A stretch of DNA of 15,523 nucleotides from Chloromonas sp. AAM2 (taxonomy: Eukaryota; Chlorophyta; Chlorophyceae; Chlamydomonadales; Chlamydomonadaceae): contig QAXH01004577.1 of NCBI GenBank assembly GCA_004335635.1, positions 701-16,223 on the forward strand, written 5' to 3'. The position numbers were made by a program, and so were the translations under genes. The notes under the pieces are model-generated. The model was not told where the DNA came from. It searched no databases and saw only the letters and a list, made by a program, of their open reading frames with translations. Positions 6,314-15,193 of the stretch are shown piece by piece. How positions within the stretch are numbered: position 1 is the stretch's first letter; each line of letters opens with the position of its first letter.

Positions 6314-9300
6314 ATGCACTCTGGGTGCACAGTTGATACATGTGTTGCTTCTGATGCATGCACTGTGTTGTGTGTACCCGCAGATCCAGCAGAGCCAGCT
6401 GACCGTGGCTTGCCCAATGGCGGCAATGTAGCTGCAGTACAGCAGGAGCTACACGAGATCAAAGAGGAGGCCAAGGTATTGGCCACTGAGGTCAATGACC
6501 TAGCCACTAAGGTTGAGGAGGCTTACAATGCCTGGGCGGAGAAACAGGACAGCAAGGCGCTTGAGATGCACTACACTGACTTGAAGGAGCGCTTGAAGGC
6601 CAAGGAGGAGCGCTTGAAGGCCAAGGAGGTGCTCTTGGACAAGATGCGCCAGGCTCAACTTCTAGGTATGTGCTTACTGCTTCGGCTGCACAGCATGCAT
6701 AGCACACACATGGGCTGCATCCAGCACCATCCAGCACCGGGCACTGGCAGGCCTGTGTGTGCCCTGGGTGGCGCTGGATGCAGGCGCGTCTGTGCTCCAG
6801 AGCCGCACTGCGTACGTGTATTGCGTGTGCTGCTGTCGGTGCCCATCACCTTGCCACTCACATACATCATGGGTGATGGCATGGGCCTGCGGGTGGGGCA
6901 GGTCATCACATGCATGCGGCGCCCCTCGCACTGCGCTTCGTCATGCGGCATGCTGCTGGGCATCTAGGCCCATGTGGGGTCAAGCGCATGACTGTGCGCA
7001 TGTGCTGAATCACGTCCCACACATACCCTTGTGACACGCACACCCATGGGGATCGTTTAGGTCTGCCAGTGGGTCACCGTCAGCATGGGCATTTGCCTGA
7101 GTGCCACTTCACGCCTGTGAGTTGAGCCAAGGTTGCGAGTCAACGCCAATGCACCAAGGCCAGCCGGTGCATACCTGCAGCGGCACCAGTGCCTTTCACC
7201 CACACCCATGAGTGCATGGGCTGCATCCAGCGCCAGCCAGCTCCGGGCACTGGCCGGCCTGTGTGCGCCCTGGGTGGGGCAGGTCATGATATGCATGTGG
7301 TACCCCATGTGTGTGTGTGTGGCAGCCTTCCTGCACTCTGGACACGGTCCCCATGTCAGGGCTCCCTGATGACTTTTGACTTGTTTGCTGAGCAGTGGCG
7401 CTGCCAGGAACAGGAGTGGCACATGCAGCAATGCAGGTGGCGCTTCCAGTGTGCATGATGCACATGCACTCTATGCCAAAACAGTGCCACCAATTCATAT
7501 CTCAAGGGGTTGCAGCAGGAAGTGTGTGCTTGTCCTGTGCAGGCACAAGTACCTCACGTTGTATTGTGCTTGTCTACTTGTATTTGCAGGAACACCGGAG
7601 CCAGACGAGCCGCTTGAAGTGGCACTGACAGAGGCAGCCCGGCCGTCACGTCACGTGTACTTAGAGCCCAACAACATCCATTCAATCACAAAGAAGCTGA
7701 TGATTGGAGACTTCTTGGCTTTCTGTGCTGTCAGGCAGTCAGGCAAGACCACCATGGCCTATGCAGTTGAGCGGCGTGCCAAGCAGCTGGGCTGCAAGGC
7801 AGTTGTCATCAGTCTGGCTAGCTTGCTCCCACAACAGTTAGCCACCACCACCGCTGATGATGTCTTCACTGGGGTGCTCGCCATACTCCGTCAGCAGCGC
7901 AACCCCTCAGTGTCAGCCGCCCGCCAACTGATGGACTACGTTCTGCAGGAGAGCCGGCCGATCATCCTTGTGCTGGACGAGTTCCACGCAGCTCAGTTCA
8001 TGCGTAAAGACGAGCAGGTGGCATTGCTCAACGGTCTGAGGGACTTGAAGCAGATCAACGCATCGGAGGGGTGAGTTGGTGTGCAGCAGCATGGCACATG
8101 CTCAACAGCATGAATCGAGCTTACGCGCAGCTTACGTGCAGCAGCCTGGCAGTGCAGAAACAGGCATGAGGCACCCGGGCATGCAAACACACGGGTATGC
8201 AAGGCCACGGCATGCAGGCACAGGCGTAAGCATACGGGCACAGCACAATGGGCATGCAAGAACACAGGCATGCATGTAAGCAACGGCATGCACGCCCACG
8301 CACATGCATTCACATACACGTGCAAGCACACGGGCGTGCAGCTGCAGGCATGCATGCCGGTGGCAGATAGCCAGAGAATACTAAGGCCTTACCCTGCCTG
8401 TGCATAGGACGGGCTACTGTCCTAGTGCCACACGCTCACTGCAGCATGACCACAGGTTGCCTATTGCAATCACACACCTGCAGGAACATGGTGGGTTGCT
8501 TGATTATCGGCACCCCTGTGATGAAGTACTGGATCCCACAAGTTACGGGCAACCCACCCTTCAGCCTGTCACCGTTCAGTCAGGTATGTCATGTGATACC
8601 CTGCTCGGCTGCGCCGCTGCATGATGGCTTGCTGTAGCTCAGTGCTTGGAAGTTACCACACCTCAGCGCTGCCTCGGCCGGTATAATAACAGTGCAATCG
8701 GGATTTCAGTGCTGTAAACAAGCCACCAGCGTGCGCCCCAAGTATGCTACTGTTGCTGCCGCTGTCGTAACCTGTGCCATGATAATCCAGCAACTGCAGC
8801 AGCAGTTGCAGCAATAGCCGCGTAGTGCTAGTGGAGTTGTTTCTATGTACCTGGTTTCATGACATGCACATAGTATGGCTTGAGTGTTCCTTGTATTACT
8901 TTGGCATCTTGCAACGTAATTCTGCAGCCCAACTTGTATTTGCAGCAAATATCGAGATTTCATGTGCATGTGGTCATGCCCCCTGATGCCTGCAGGCTGA
9001 CTACATTGAGCCCAAGAGATTCACCAGCGGTGACCTTGAGAGGCTGCTGCAACAACTCCTGGACCAGCACCCCCAGGCTACTGTGTCGCTGCCATTGATG
9101 AACATCGCAACCTCCATCATGTACTGGACAGGTGGCCACCGTGGCTTGTGCGGTGTGTGCTTGTGGACGCTGCAGTCCATGATCAAGCGCGGTATGACCA
9201 TCACTGCAGACGCATGGCGCGATGAGCTCGCACTCCTGCCCTACTGGCTGGGTGAAGCAGGTATTGGCACCTATCACCGGCTGGTCGCGGACCTTGTGCT

Positions 9301-11790
9301 GCTTCAAGATGAGCCAGCAGTACGTCAGATCATGACCGAGCTGTTGCTGCGCTCAGGTAAGGCATTTCCATCTGGCATCATCAGACATGTGAAGCAGGGT
9401 TTCCTAGCAGACAATGAAACAGACAACTCCATCATGCATCAACACATGTTAAGAGCGTGCAGATCTGCTGTTTGTGCAGAAATGAAATGCATGTTCCTTG
9501 GATGGCTGTCGGCTGCTGCACAAAGTAGCAAATGTGTGTTTTGCTATGCATGGCCATGCACCTTTGCAATGCTGCTGTGTGCTTGCTGCAATGTAAAGGC
9601 TGCTTCCATCATCAGCCTGTGTCCCCCGCCCCATGTACGCAGATGCAGGCATGTATACAATCGCTACCAGCAAGAGGTTGACCAGCCCTAACTGGAAGGG
9701 TCTGGAGGCCTGGATGGCGCTACGGTTCGCTGGCATCATCACCGAGCCTGACAGCCAAGGCCGGATCTTCATTAGCTCTCCACTGCTGCTCGAGGCGCTG
9801 AGGATTGCTGCAGTGCTGCCGGACGTTCCTGTGTCATCGCCGCTGGTAGAGCCTGTCGCGCAAGCTGGCACCAGGTGTGTGACGGGCAAGCAGCATCTGC
9901 CCCTGAATGGGGCACTTGGCCATGGCTTCCCAATTTGTACACGCAGCAGCAGACCATTGCACTGCTGATGGCTGATTTTGCAGGGCCTGGACCTGTTGGC
10001 TGCTGGAGCAGAGTCTCAAGCACATGTCCCTGGAGCTCCTGCGTCGCAAGGACATGCAGAGGGCAAAGGGCATGCAACCCTATGAAGACGCCGTGGCGCT
10101 CCCCCTGACCTTGGCCATGGACCAAGTCTTGAGGCACAGCAGGGAGGCCACGGCCGACAACCTCAAGTGCATCCCCCAGGCGCGCATGCCGGGTGACACG
10201 GGCCAGCGCAAACGCGTTGACGTGAAGGTGGCTAACGGCAACACCAAGGTGGGCTAATCCTGACCCTGCGCGTGCTGGGTGTGCATTCTTGTAGTTTCAG
10301 GCATGAGCACATCAATGCCTGTACTTCTGGTCATGATCATGCGTGAACTGTGCAGCATGTGCAATGAACAGTGTAGTGGTATCAACCTCACAGCTGGCGC
10401 TAGTTGTGACAGTTGCGGCATGATGTATGACCCTGCTGCTGTTGCCAGCCATCACGTGGCTGCACCTTTCTGCCCGGCTGGCTCTTCAGTTGTGTGCCAT
10501 GGCCATATGATTGTGTGACATGCCTGCACTGACGCATGTACCTCAAGCACTCGTGCAAACAATTCAGCAGAAACGCATTTAAGGAGCTGTGCTTATGTCA
10601 TACCAAGGCACCACGACTGGTTGTAGGCGTTGTATGAAATACTAGTGCCACCTCGCACGTTGCCGTCTGACTACCTTGAAGAGTTTGAGCGGCATGTGGA
10701 CTCCAGCCGCACGTACTCGGAGAAGAACGACAACGTGCCCTGCATGTTTGTGAATGTGGCAGTGGCGCCTCCTGCCACTGACACCCGTGAAGAGACTAAG
10801 AAGGTGCGTATGTATGTGTGCTGGGCTGCAGTTGCATGCACCTATTGTCAATCAAGGCAACATGCACCTCTGCCATCGGGCTGTCACATGTATGTTGTGT
10901 GCTTAATGACATGCCATGCAGTTTCAGGTCGATGTACTTGCTCTACCTGACCTACCCTGACCTACCTTAACCTTCGGCTTCTTCAGCCTATGCTCACTTC
11001 ACTCACCAATTCACCTGTCTCTACCCACTGGGTGCTGCTGGGCGTGCAGGAGCGCTCTTTGGGCCAGACCGCCTGGCTCTTGAGCGAAGCAGGTCATATG
11101 GAGCCCCGCACAGACCCTGATCCTGATTTGCAAGTTGTGTATGACTACTTCCCACCAGTACCAATTGAGCTGGAAAGCGAGCTGCATTGCAAGGTGAGTG
11201 TGTTCATCGCACATTAGGAGTGGTTGTGATAGTTAAGCCAACAGGCATTTGTGATAGCCATCAAGAGAAATTAACGAGTAGTCGGTTGTCAGTTTTCAGC
11301 CCACATGAGTCATGTCTCAGCCGATGTAGTCGTTTATGCAGCCTGTGCTGTTGTGCTTGCAGCTGGCATGTGTGCCAAGTGGGCCCAGCAGTTGCACCTG
11401 CATGTATGGTTTGTTTGTCTGCCTACCTACCTGCCCGCCTACCCTGCATCCATGTTGCACGCCTTGCTCAGCAGCAGGCAGCACGCTGCTTTGAACTGTT
11501 CCGTACCCACATGCGGCTTTGTTGCACCATGCATGCACCTGCAGCGCGACCCGTCACAGCCGCTGGCTGTGAGCATTGTTGACGTGCTCATCAACGCCGA
11601 CACACAGCAGGCATGGGTCTACTATCATGAAGAGAAGAAGGTGACAGTAATTCGCCTGCAAGGTGGCAGCATCGGCCAACTGCGCTTCGACAAGTCTCGC
11701 CTGAGCACAGTGCGGCGCAGCCTGGCTGGCACCTCAGTTGAGGAGTCAGTGCCTGCTATCTCAGACACGCTCGAGGTGCAGCACAACTAG
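6314..11790 (+). CDS. Crinkler/RHS-type coiled-coil, P-loop NTPase and PD-(D/E)XK-like nuclease protein
   Basis: Nine exons: 6314-6665, 7590-8070, 8484-8583, 8996-9356, 9643-9874, 9984-10248, 10627-10803, 10987-11193 and 11545-11790. All eight introns are GT..AG, the phases agree (1,2,0,1,2,0,0,0), and the sum is 2421 nt, giving 806 residues. Domains: charged coiled coil (about 39-117); NTPase with AVRQSGKTT (164-172), Walker B IILVLDEF (D247, E248), a sensor-like IIGTP (285-289) and TGGHRGLCG (356-364); winged-helix-like part ending FISSPLL (474-480); nuclease-like part with YED (542-544), RVDVKV (D588), YEIL (E601) and ERH (618-620). This order matches the body of Crinkler and retrotransposon-hot-spot proteins, in which an NTPase is coupled to a DNA-cleaving domain. 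The 5' end is uncertain: exon 1 may instead start at a strong acceptor (6384) and join 5720-5787 and 5893-6014, which is also phase-compatible. No header domain is seen on this strand. Family call from motif order; function inferred. Confidence 0.75.
6428..6664 (+). other. Charged coiled-coil domain of the NTPase-nuclease protein
   Basis: This part of exon 1 encodes about 79 residues rich in E, K, L and A with heptad-like spacing of hydrophobics. It contains a direct repeat of ERLKAKE (about residues 99-112) produced by an 18-bp duplication (caaggaggagcgcttgaagg occurs twice around 6593-6628). In the Crinkler family a linker or coil lies between the header and the NTPase, so this is where a header would be expected to join. 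The upstream junction at 6384 is phase 1. Confidence 0.7.
6666..7589 (+). repeat. Large intron with internal segmental duplication
   Basis: This 924-nt intron starts gtatgtg and ends tgtatttgcag. It contains two copies of a 63-bp block (6709-6771 and 7215-7277, about 58 of 63 identical by eye). It also holds two copies of a ~35-bp block (6891-6925 and 7272-7306). In the second copy the two blocks abut; in the first they are separated by about 120 bp. No exon could be placed convincingly inside it. Confidence 0.6.
7590..9356 (+). other. P-loop NTPase domain (exons 2-4 of the gene)
   Basis: The domain runs across three exons. Walker A reads AVRQSGKTT, so the first glycine of the classical GxxxxGK[ST] is alanine while GKT is kept. 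Walker B has four hydrophobic residues before DE. The next exon supplies IIGTP, placed where a sensor-1 strand is expected, and the following exon supplies TGGHRGLCG, which resembles the TGGHPGL motif of fungal and protist Crinkler-like ATPases. The catalytic-looking residues are intact, so ATP binding and hydrolysis are plausible. Residue roles are inferred from the family. Confidence 0.7.
8140..8365 (+). repeat. GCATGC/CAGGCATGCA-rich degenerate repeat in intron 2
   Basis: Most of intron 2 (8071-8483) is made of short, imperfect 10-14-bp units around CACRGGCATGCA, with GCATGC or CATGCA recurring every few bases. It leaves the splice sites (gtgagttgg at 8071 and cacctgcag ending 8483) outside the repeat. 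The same words recur in other non-coding parts of the window. Confidence 0.6.
9984..11193 (+). other. PD-(D/E)XK-like nuclease module (exons 6-8)
   Basis: The expected pattern of the Crinkler/RHS nuclease is an N-terminal helix with an acidic residue, a hydrophobic strand ending in D, a second strand with E, then a helix with xxRF/ERH and a conserved Y. The window shows YEDAV (E543), RVDVKV (D588), ALYEILV (E601), then EEFERHVDSSRTY. The third catalytic position, normally lysine in ExK, is leucine here (E-I-L); related eukaryotic members often read iEl at this site, so activity cannot be ruled out. The last exon adds a beta-rich tail that I do not recognise. Confidence 0.55.
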
Positions 11791-11845
11791 TGGGGAACTG
11801 GGCGTGAAGGCAGCAGGGCATGACTGCTTGTACCACCACTAGTAG

Positions 11846-11850
11846 TGTAA
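11846..11850 (+). terminator. Candidate polyadenylation signal TGTAA of the NTPase-nuclease gene
   Basis: TGTAA lies 56 nt after the TAG stop at 11788-11790. TGTAA is the usual poly(A) signal of green algae, and the position fits a short 3' UTR. A five-base word is weak evidence alone, but its place after a phase-consistent gene model raises its value. Confidence 0.4.
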
Positions 11851-12059
11851 GAGTATTGTGGGCACAGCGCCGACCAGGTGGATGTGGGCGGGCCTGCTCC
11901 ATGGGGCAGCCAGGAGGCCGCCCTGCGTGTGCCTGAGCACTAGCGCGTGCCAGTGCGCGGGCGGGACACAGGCAGTGACCAGGAGGGTTTTCGGCCGCTC
12001 CCTGCACTGCCGCCACTCCGCCAGCACGACGCTACCCGCCCCTGTAATTAGTTCTCCAG

Positions 12060-12470
12060 TGGTGGTGTCCGACCGCCAGCCGCACATGCAGCAGCAATGG
12101 ACACCAATCTGCACCAGCGATCGTGGCATCAGGGCAACGGCCAGGATGCCAGCTGAGGGATCTCAACAAGGCAACTGTGGCGCATCACATCAGAAACCCG
12201 CAGCAGCCTTTAGCCCAGCCAGCCGTAGCAGTAGCATCTGCCATGCTGCTGCCAGGGTTGCTGAGCGCCCGTCCGGCCTTCGCCGCAAGGCGGGCCCAGG
12301 CCCAGCAGCCCATGGCTCCCATCCAGGCATACAGCGACTGGTCTGGTGATGATGACCACACAGCATTCGCCCCTTATGCTGACAGCCCCTTCTTTGACAC
12401 TCGCATGTACAACGACGCGGGACATGCAGCGCCGGGCAGGGGGCAGACAGCCCTGACGGAAGAGCCCTAG
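12060..12470 (+). CDS. Unrecognised coding-like ORF, 3' part
   Basis: The frame is open from 12048 to a TAG ending at 12470. A possible acceptor, ttagttctccag, ends at 12059. The sequence is strongly protein-like towards its end (PIQAYSDWSGDDDHTAFAPY, then DSPFFDTRMYNDAG) after an Ala/Gln/Pro-rich stretch. No in-frame ATG starts a convincing N-terminus, so it is probably a terminal exon. It lies just downstream of the NTPase-nuclease gene, whose last exon contains an in-phase possible donor (GAG|GTGCAG at 11776), so alternative splicing into this segment cannot be excluded. No family recognised. Confidence 0.35.
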   Translation, partial: WWCPTASRTCSSNGHQSAPAIVASGQRPGCQLRDLNKATVAHHIRNPQQPLAQPAVAVASAMLLPGLLSARPAFAARRAQAQQPMAPIQAYSDWSGDDDHTAFAPYADSPFFDTRMYNDAGHAAPGRGQTALTEEP

Positions 12471-12602
12471 GCAGCGCACTGCTGCCCACTGTCATTGACC
12501 AGGACACTGTCGCATTGGATTGGACACTGCCATGGATGGTGCTACCCGCATTGGGGCAAGGGTTTGGAGCTGGGCAAGGGTTTGAGGGCTTCCGGACAGC
12601 AG

Positions 12603-12666
12603 GGTTTGAGGGTTCCCATGCAGCTGCGCTCGCTGGTTTGAGGGTTCCCATGCAGCTGCGCTCGCT
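12603..12666 (+). repeat. Perfect 32-bp tandem duplication
   Basis: Two identical 32-bp units starting GGTTTGAGGGTTCCCATG lie at 12603-12634 and 12635-12666. They are preceded by looser GGGTTTGRGGG words (12547-12610). The identity suggests a recent event. Confidence 0.85.
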
Positions 12667-12782
12667 GGATGCGGCAGCACCTAAACTACGATGGCAGCAA
12701 CAGCAGTCAGTACAGCATCTTTGATTGGTGCCCTGTGGCACAGGTGCATGCACTCTGCCGCCACTCTCAAACTCTATTGCAG

Positions 12783-13719
12783 CGGGTGCAACACAGCTAG
12801 AGGCGCGTCGCAGATTGATGTATGCAAAGGGTCTGCAGGTTGGTTGGCCTGGCAGCCGTGAATTGGTCGCTTTGCAGCAGTTCAAGGTCTCTTACTAGTT
12901 CTCATCAGCCCCCTGGCCCTAGTGCCAAGTGCAGGAGCCTTTATTACGCCCCACCGGGCCTTGCTTTCGACAATTAATCCAGCGGCACTGCCTGCCACCT
13001 GCACAGTTTGGGCTTAGATGTTACCTGCACGTTTCAAGCATCAGGTCCAGGGGTAGCCCTGGTACTAGCATGCCTAAACAAGCCTGCTCTCTGGCTGTGG
13101 CCGAGCCAGCAGCAAGCGTGATTTACCAGCAGGCATTCCTCGGGTCACACATTCAGAAGCACCAGCCCATCATGGGCCCAACTTGGTGCATGTACAGGTG
13201 CAGACCTGAGAGGTATGAGGTCAGATTCTTGGTGCATTAGTATGGCATTGTGTGGAGGTCTGGCTGGGCCTGTCAGGCATGATGAACCTTGCACTGAGCT
13301 TTGTGGTGTTGCGAGCGTAAGTACGTGTTGCCCCACAGTTCGCATGAACGGCATGGCACTGCTTGTAGTCAGGTGGTGGCCACGCTGGCCTTTGACCCCT
13401 TGCAGGGCCATGGACCGTTGCTTGAGGCCATGAGCTACTTAAATATTGAGGCTGGTATGCAAGAGGGACAGCCCCGTGCAGCCTTGGGTTTGCAATTCTC
13501 GGTAGGCCTGGCTGTCTGGCAAACCAGCAACCGGCTGTTTTGATTCCAGTTGTTGCTTTCCTTAAGTCACACAGTTGATGACAGTCAACCCTGGCAAGTC
13601 TAGCGACCTGCTGCCGGACATACTTGAATGCAGTTCCAGTCTTTTGTTGTTCATGTAGCTTTGAAGTTATTGACTTGGCAGTGCATGCCACTGTGGAGCT
13701 GGTCAACTATTTAAGTTGA
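12783..13719 (+). CDS. Unrecognised multi-exon gene, exon chain partly resolved
   Basis: Exon-like pieces share the plus strand. 12783-12898 follows ctattgcag and encodes ATQLEARRRLMYAKGL, then PGSRELVALQQF. 13373-13501 follows gtagtcag and encodes VVATLAFDPLQGHGPLLEAM, then SYLNIEAGMQEGQPRAALG. 13575-13658 follows a good pyrimidine tract and ends in TAG. 13659-13719 encodes FEVIDLAVHATVELVNYLS and a TGA. One phase-consistent chain is 12783-12886, 13373-13501, 13575-13597, 13659-13719, but it needs introns of 61-73 nt and weak donors. TGTAA at 13728-13732 follows the last stop. The protein looks mostly helical; I do not recognise it. Its 5' end may be the preceding ORF at 12060. Confidence 0.35.
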
Positions 13720-13727
13720 AGTCTTAG

Positions 13728-13732
13728 TGTAA
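13728..13732 (+). terminator. Candidate polyadenylation signal TGTAA
   Basis: TGTAA lies 9 nt after the TGA at 13717-13719 that ends the last exon-like piece of the downstream gene. It is consistent with green-algal usage but very close to the stop, so it is weak support. Confidence 0.3.
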
Positions 13733-13764
13733 CATTTGCACCTTGGATTGATCTCCAACCTTGG

Positions 13765-13858
13765 TTATGATCTTGGATACACGTTGGAATCACATCATCA
13801 TCAGTAAACTGTTATCATCCTGGATACACTTTGGCATCACATCACCATCAGAGAACAA
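13765..13858 (+). repeat. 47-bp tandem repeat, two diverged copies
   Basis: Units at 13765-13811 and 13812-13858 share ttatSatcYtggatacacKttggMatcacatcaYcatcag. The repeat overlaps the end of the minus-strand exon-like ORF 13848-14126 by a few bases. Confidence 0.75.
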
Positions 13859-14126
13859 CGCAGATGACGTTTGCATCATATAGGATGCCACCACAGTCAT
13901 GCCCGATATTGTAGACAGCTGTGGCAACACCATCCTCACTCTGGCAGCACCGATGGTACAGTACGCGAGCATCTTCATGCATGTTGTTCACATGCCACGA
14001 ACGCCACTTCATCACACCGGGACACCATCTGCAGCTTGCCAATGCATACACATCAACATATGGTATGCGCATACTGGCTAGTGAAGACCATGTATGCATG
14101 AAGACCTGGTAGCGGTTCCCTCCCAC
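13848..14126 (-). CDS. Unrecognised exon-like ORF, minus strand
   Basis: The open frame ends with TGA at 13848. From an internal ATG it encodes MRIPYVDVYALASCRWCPGV, then HEDARVLYHRCCQSEDGVAT, with coding-like codons and clustered cysteines and histidines. A possible acceptor (gctaccag) lies near its 5' end. An overlapping plus-strand ORF (13899-14081) is weaker. It may be a later exon of the gene that includes 14481-14698, although that exon has its own stop. No family recognised. Confidence 0.3.
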   Translation of the reverse strand: MGGNRYQVFMHTWSSLASMRIPYVDVYALASCRWCPGVMKWRSWHVNNMHEDARVLYHRCCQSEDGVATAVYNIGHDCGGILYDANVICVVL

Positions 14127-14480
14127 CCCTCGCTCATCCCTCTTGTGTTCTCTTTTTCATCAAAACTTGAAACAGGTCTACATAGTATACATACTTTACG
14201 CTACAAACTCAAAAACAACACGGCCAGGAAGAAAGAAAACTGGAGTCAGTAAGGGAGGGACCGGGCAGGCATTGTAATAGCATGCGTTCGAGGTTTACCC
14301 AGATGTACACAGATGTACATCCAAGGTACGTATACCCAGGTACCCAGATGGTCACTGGCGCCTAGCTGAGTTGCGCAGGCGGCTAGGATAGGGATCGGGT
14401 CTTCAAGTGCAGACCCGAATGCCATGATGCTGTTCCTGGATCTCTGGGTGGCTGGATGTCTGGGACTACCACTGGAGGAC
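14127..14480. other. No supported gene
   Basis: Purine-rich (aggaagaaagaaaac near 14224) and TA/CA-rich sequence, with a small direct repeat cagatgtacaYMcagatgtac near 14300-14320. Nothing gene-like is seen beyond a shadow ORF. Confidence 0.4.
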
Positions 14481-14698
14481 TCAGCGGGTGTCCACCAGGG
14501 TGTCATAGGCTACGGACAGGCTGACAGGATGCAGCCCCGTCGGCAGTTGCTGTGGCCAGGGGCGTACCGGCGGTACTGAAGGAGCCTGCACAACAGCCAG
14601 TGTTGAGTAATCACAACAAGGGCCGCCTGTTGGCATGATGTCGTGTAGCATGCCAGAGCTGACTGTACCAACGTTGTTGTTGTTGTCAGCAAAAGCAG
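14481..14698 (-). CDS. Unrecognised terminal exon, minus strand
   Basis: A good acceptor on the minus strand (ccttctgttgccacacaacag) opens an exon at 14698 that runs to a TGA ending at 14481. It encodes AFADNNNNVGTVSSGMLHDI, a cysteine pair, then PSVPPVRPWPQQLPTG and SVAYDTLVDTR. The NNNN comes from a short AAC run. Codon choice favours this frame over the Leu/Thr-rich alternative. Upstream exons would lie to the right but were not identified. Function unknown. Confidence 0.4.
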
Positions 14699-14841
14699 CT
14701 GTTGTGTGGCAACAGAAGGTGGTGGGAACAACATCACGCGTGGTGTAAGGCACATTCAAGTTGCAAAGGCCTACACCACACTACAAACTTGAGCCGGGCC
14801 CCACATACTGAGTCTGAGTCCCTGAGTCTCAGTTTTCTGGG

Positions 14842-15018
14842 TGCCCCAAAGCCAAGCCAGGCGGCCGCCGTCAACTATCTTTAGGGCAGGGTCCCCGTAC
14901 AGGAGCTTAGTGTTTGATAACGGACTCTGCCCCAAAGCCAAGCCAGACGGTTAGCGTTGACTGTCATTGGGGCACGGTTCCTGTGCAGTAGTGTTGTCTG
15001 GCGGACCTTGTCCCAATG
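14842..15018. repeat. Array of alternating inverted 10-mers (tandem hairpins)
   Basis: TGCCCCAAAG-type words alternate in orientation: + at 14842-14851, - at 14879-14888, + at 14928-14937, - at 14965-14974, + at 15009-15018 (TGTCCCAATG). Starts are 37, 49, 37 and 44 bp apart, so the array is about two and a half copies of an ~86-bp unit, each able to fold as a stem-loop. The last two words extend to an imperfect ~23-bp inverted repeat (ACTGTCATTGGG / CCCAATGACAGT). Confidence 0.7.
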
Positions 15019-15193
15019 ACAGTTGGTAACCGCGCTTGTACCTGAGCATCCCAAGCAGCATACCGGCACTTGCTTGGTCCCTTATCACACATACCACCAG
15101 TTGTACTGGCTGACTCGTGGCCGCTGTATCACAACGCTGATTGTTCAATTAGGGAGAACACTTCTAATCCTAATGCTTTGGTCTTTCCCCCAG

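Noticed and set aside
7189..7458. Plus-strand ORFs inside the large intron as extra exons.
   Set aside because: They consist of the duplicated intron blocks, and the direct 6665-7590 junction already preserves phase.
8071..8483. Regularly spaced GCATGC units that might suggest a CRISPR-like array.
   Set aside because: Units are degenerate, lack unique spacers of constant length, and lie in a spliceosomal intron.
10928..10986. Upstream acceptor gtttcag for exon 8 (exon start 10928).
   Set aside because: In the required phase 0 it meets a stop codon (TGA) before the next exon; the acceptor at 10985-10986 keeps the frame open.
12190..12885. 231-codon minus-strand ORF.
   Set aside because: It crosses the 32-bp minisatellite and lies opposite more protein-like plus-strand segments; no motif.
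13899..14081. Plus-strand ORF with DSCGNTILTLAA, reminiscent of an ankyrin repeat.
   Set aside because: Only one partial motif, the rest does not fit an ankyrin repeat, and the minus strand reads better here.
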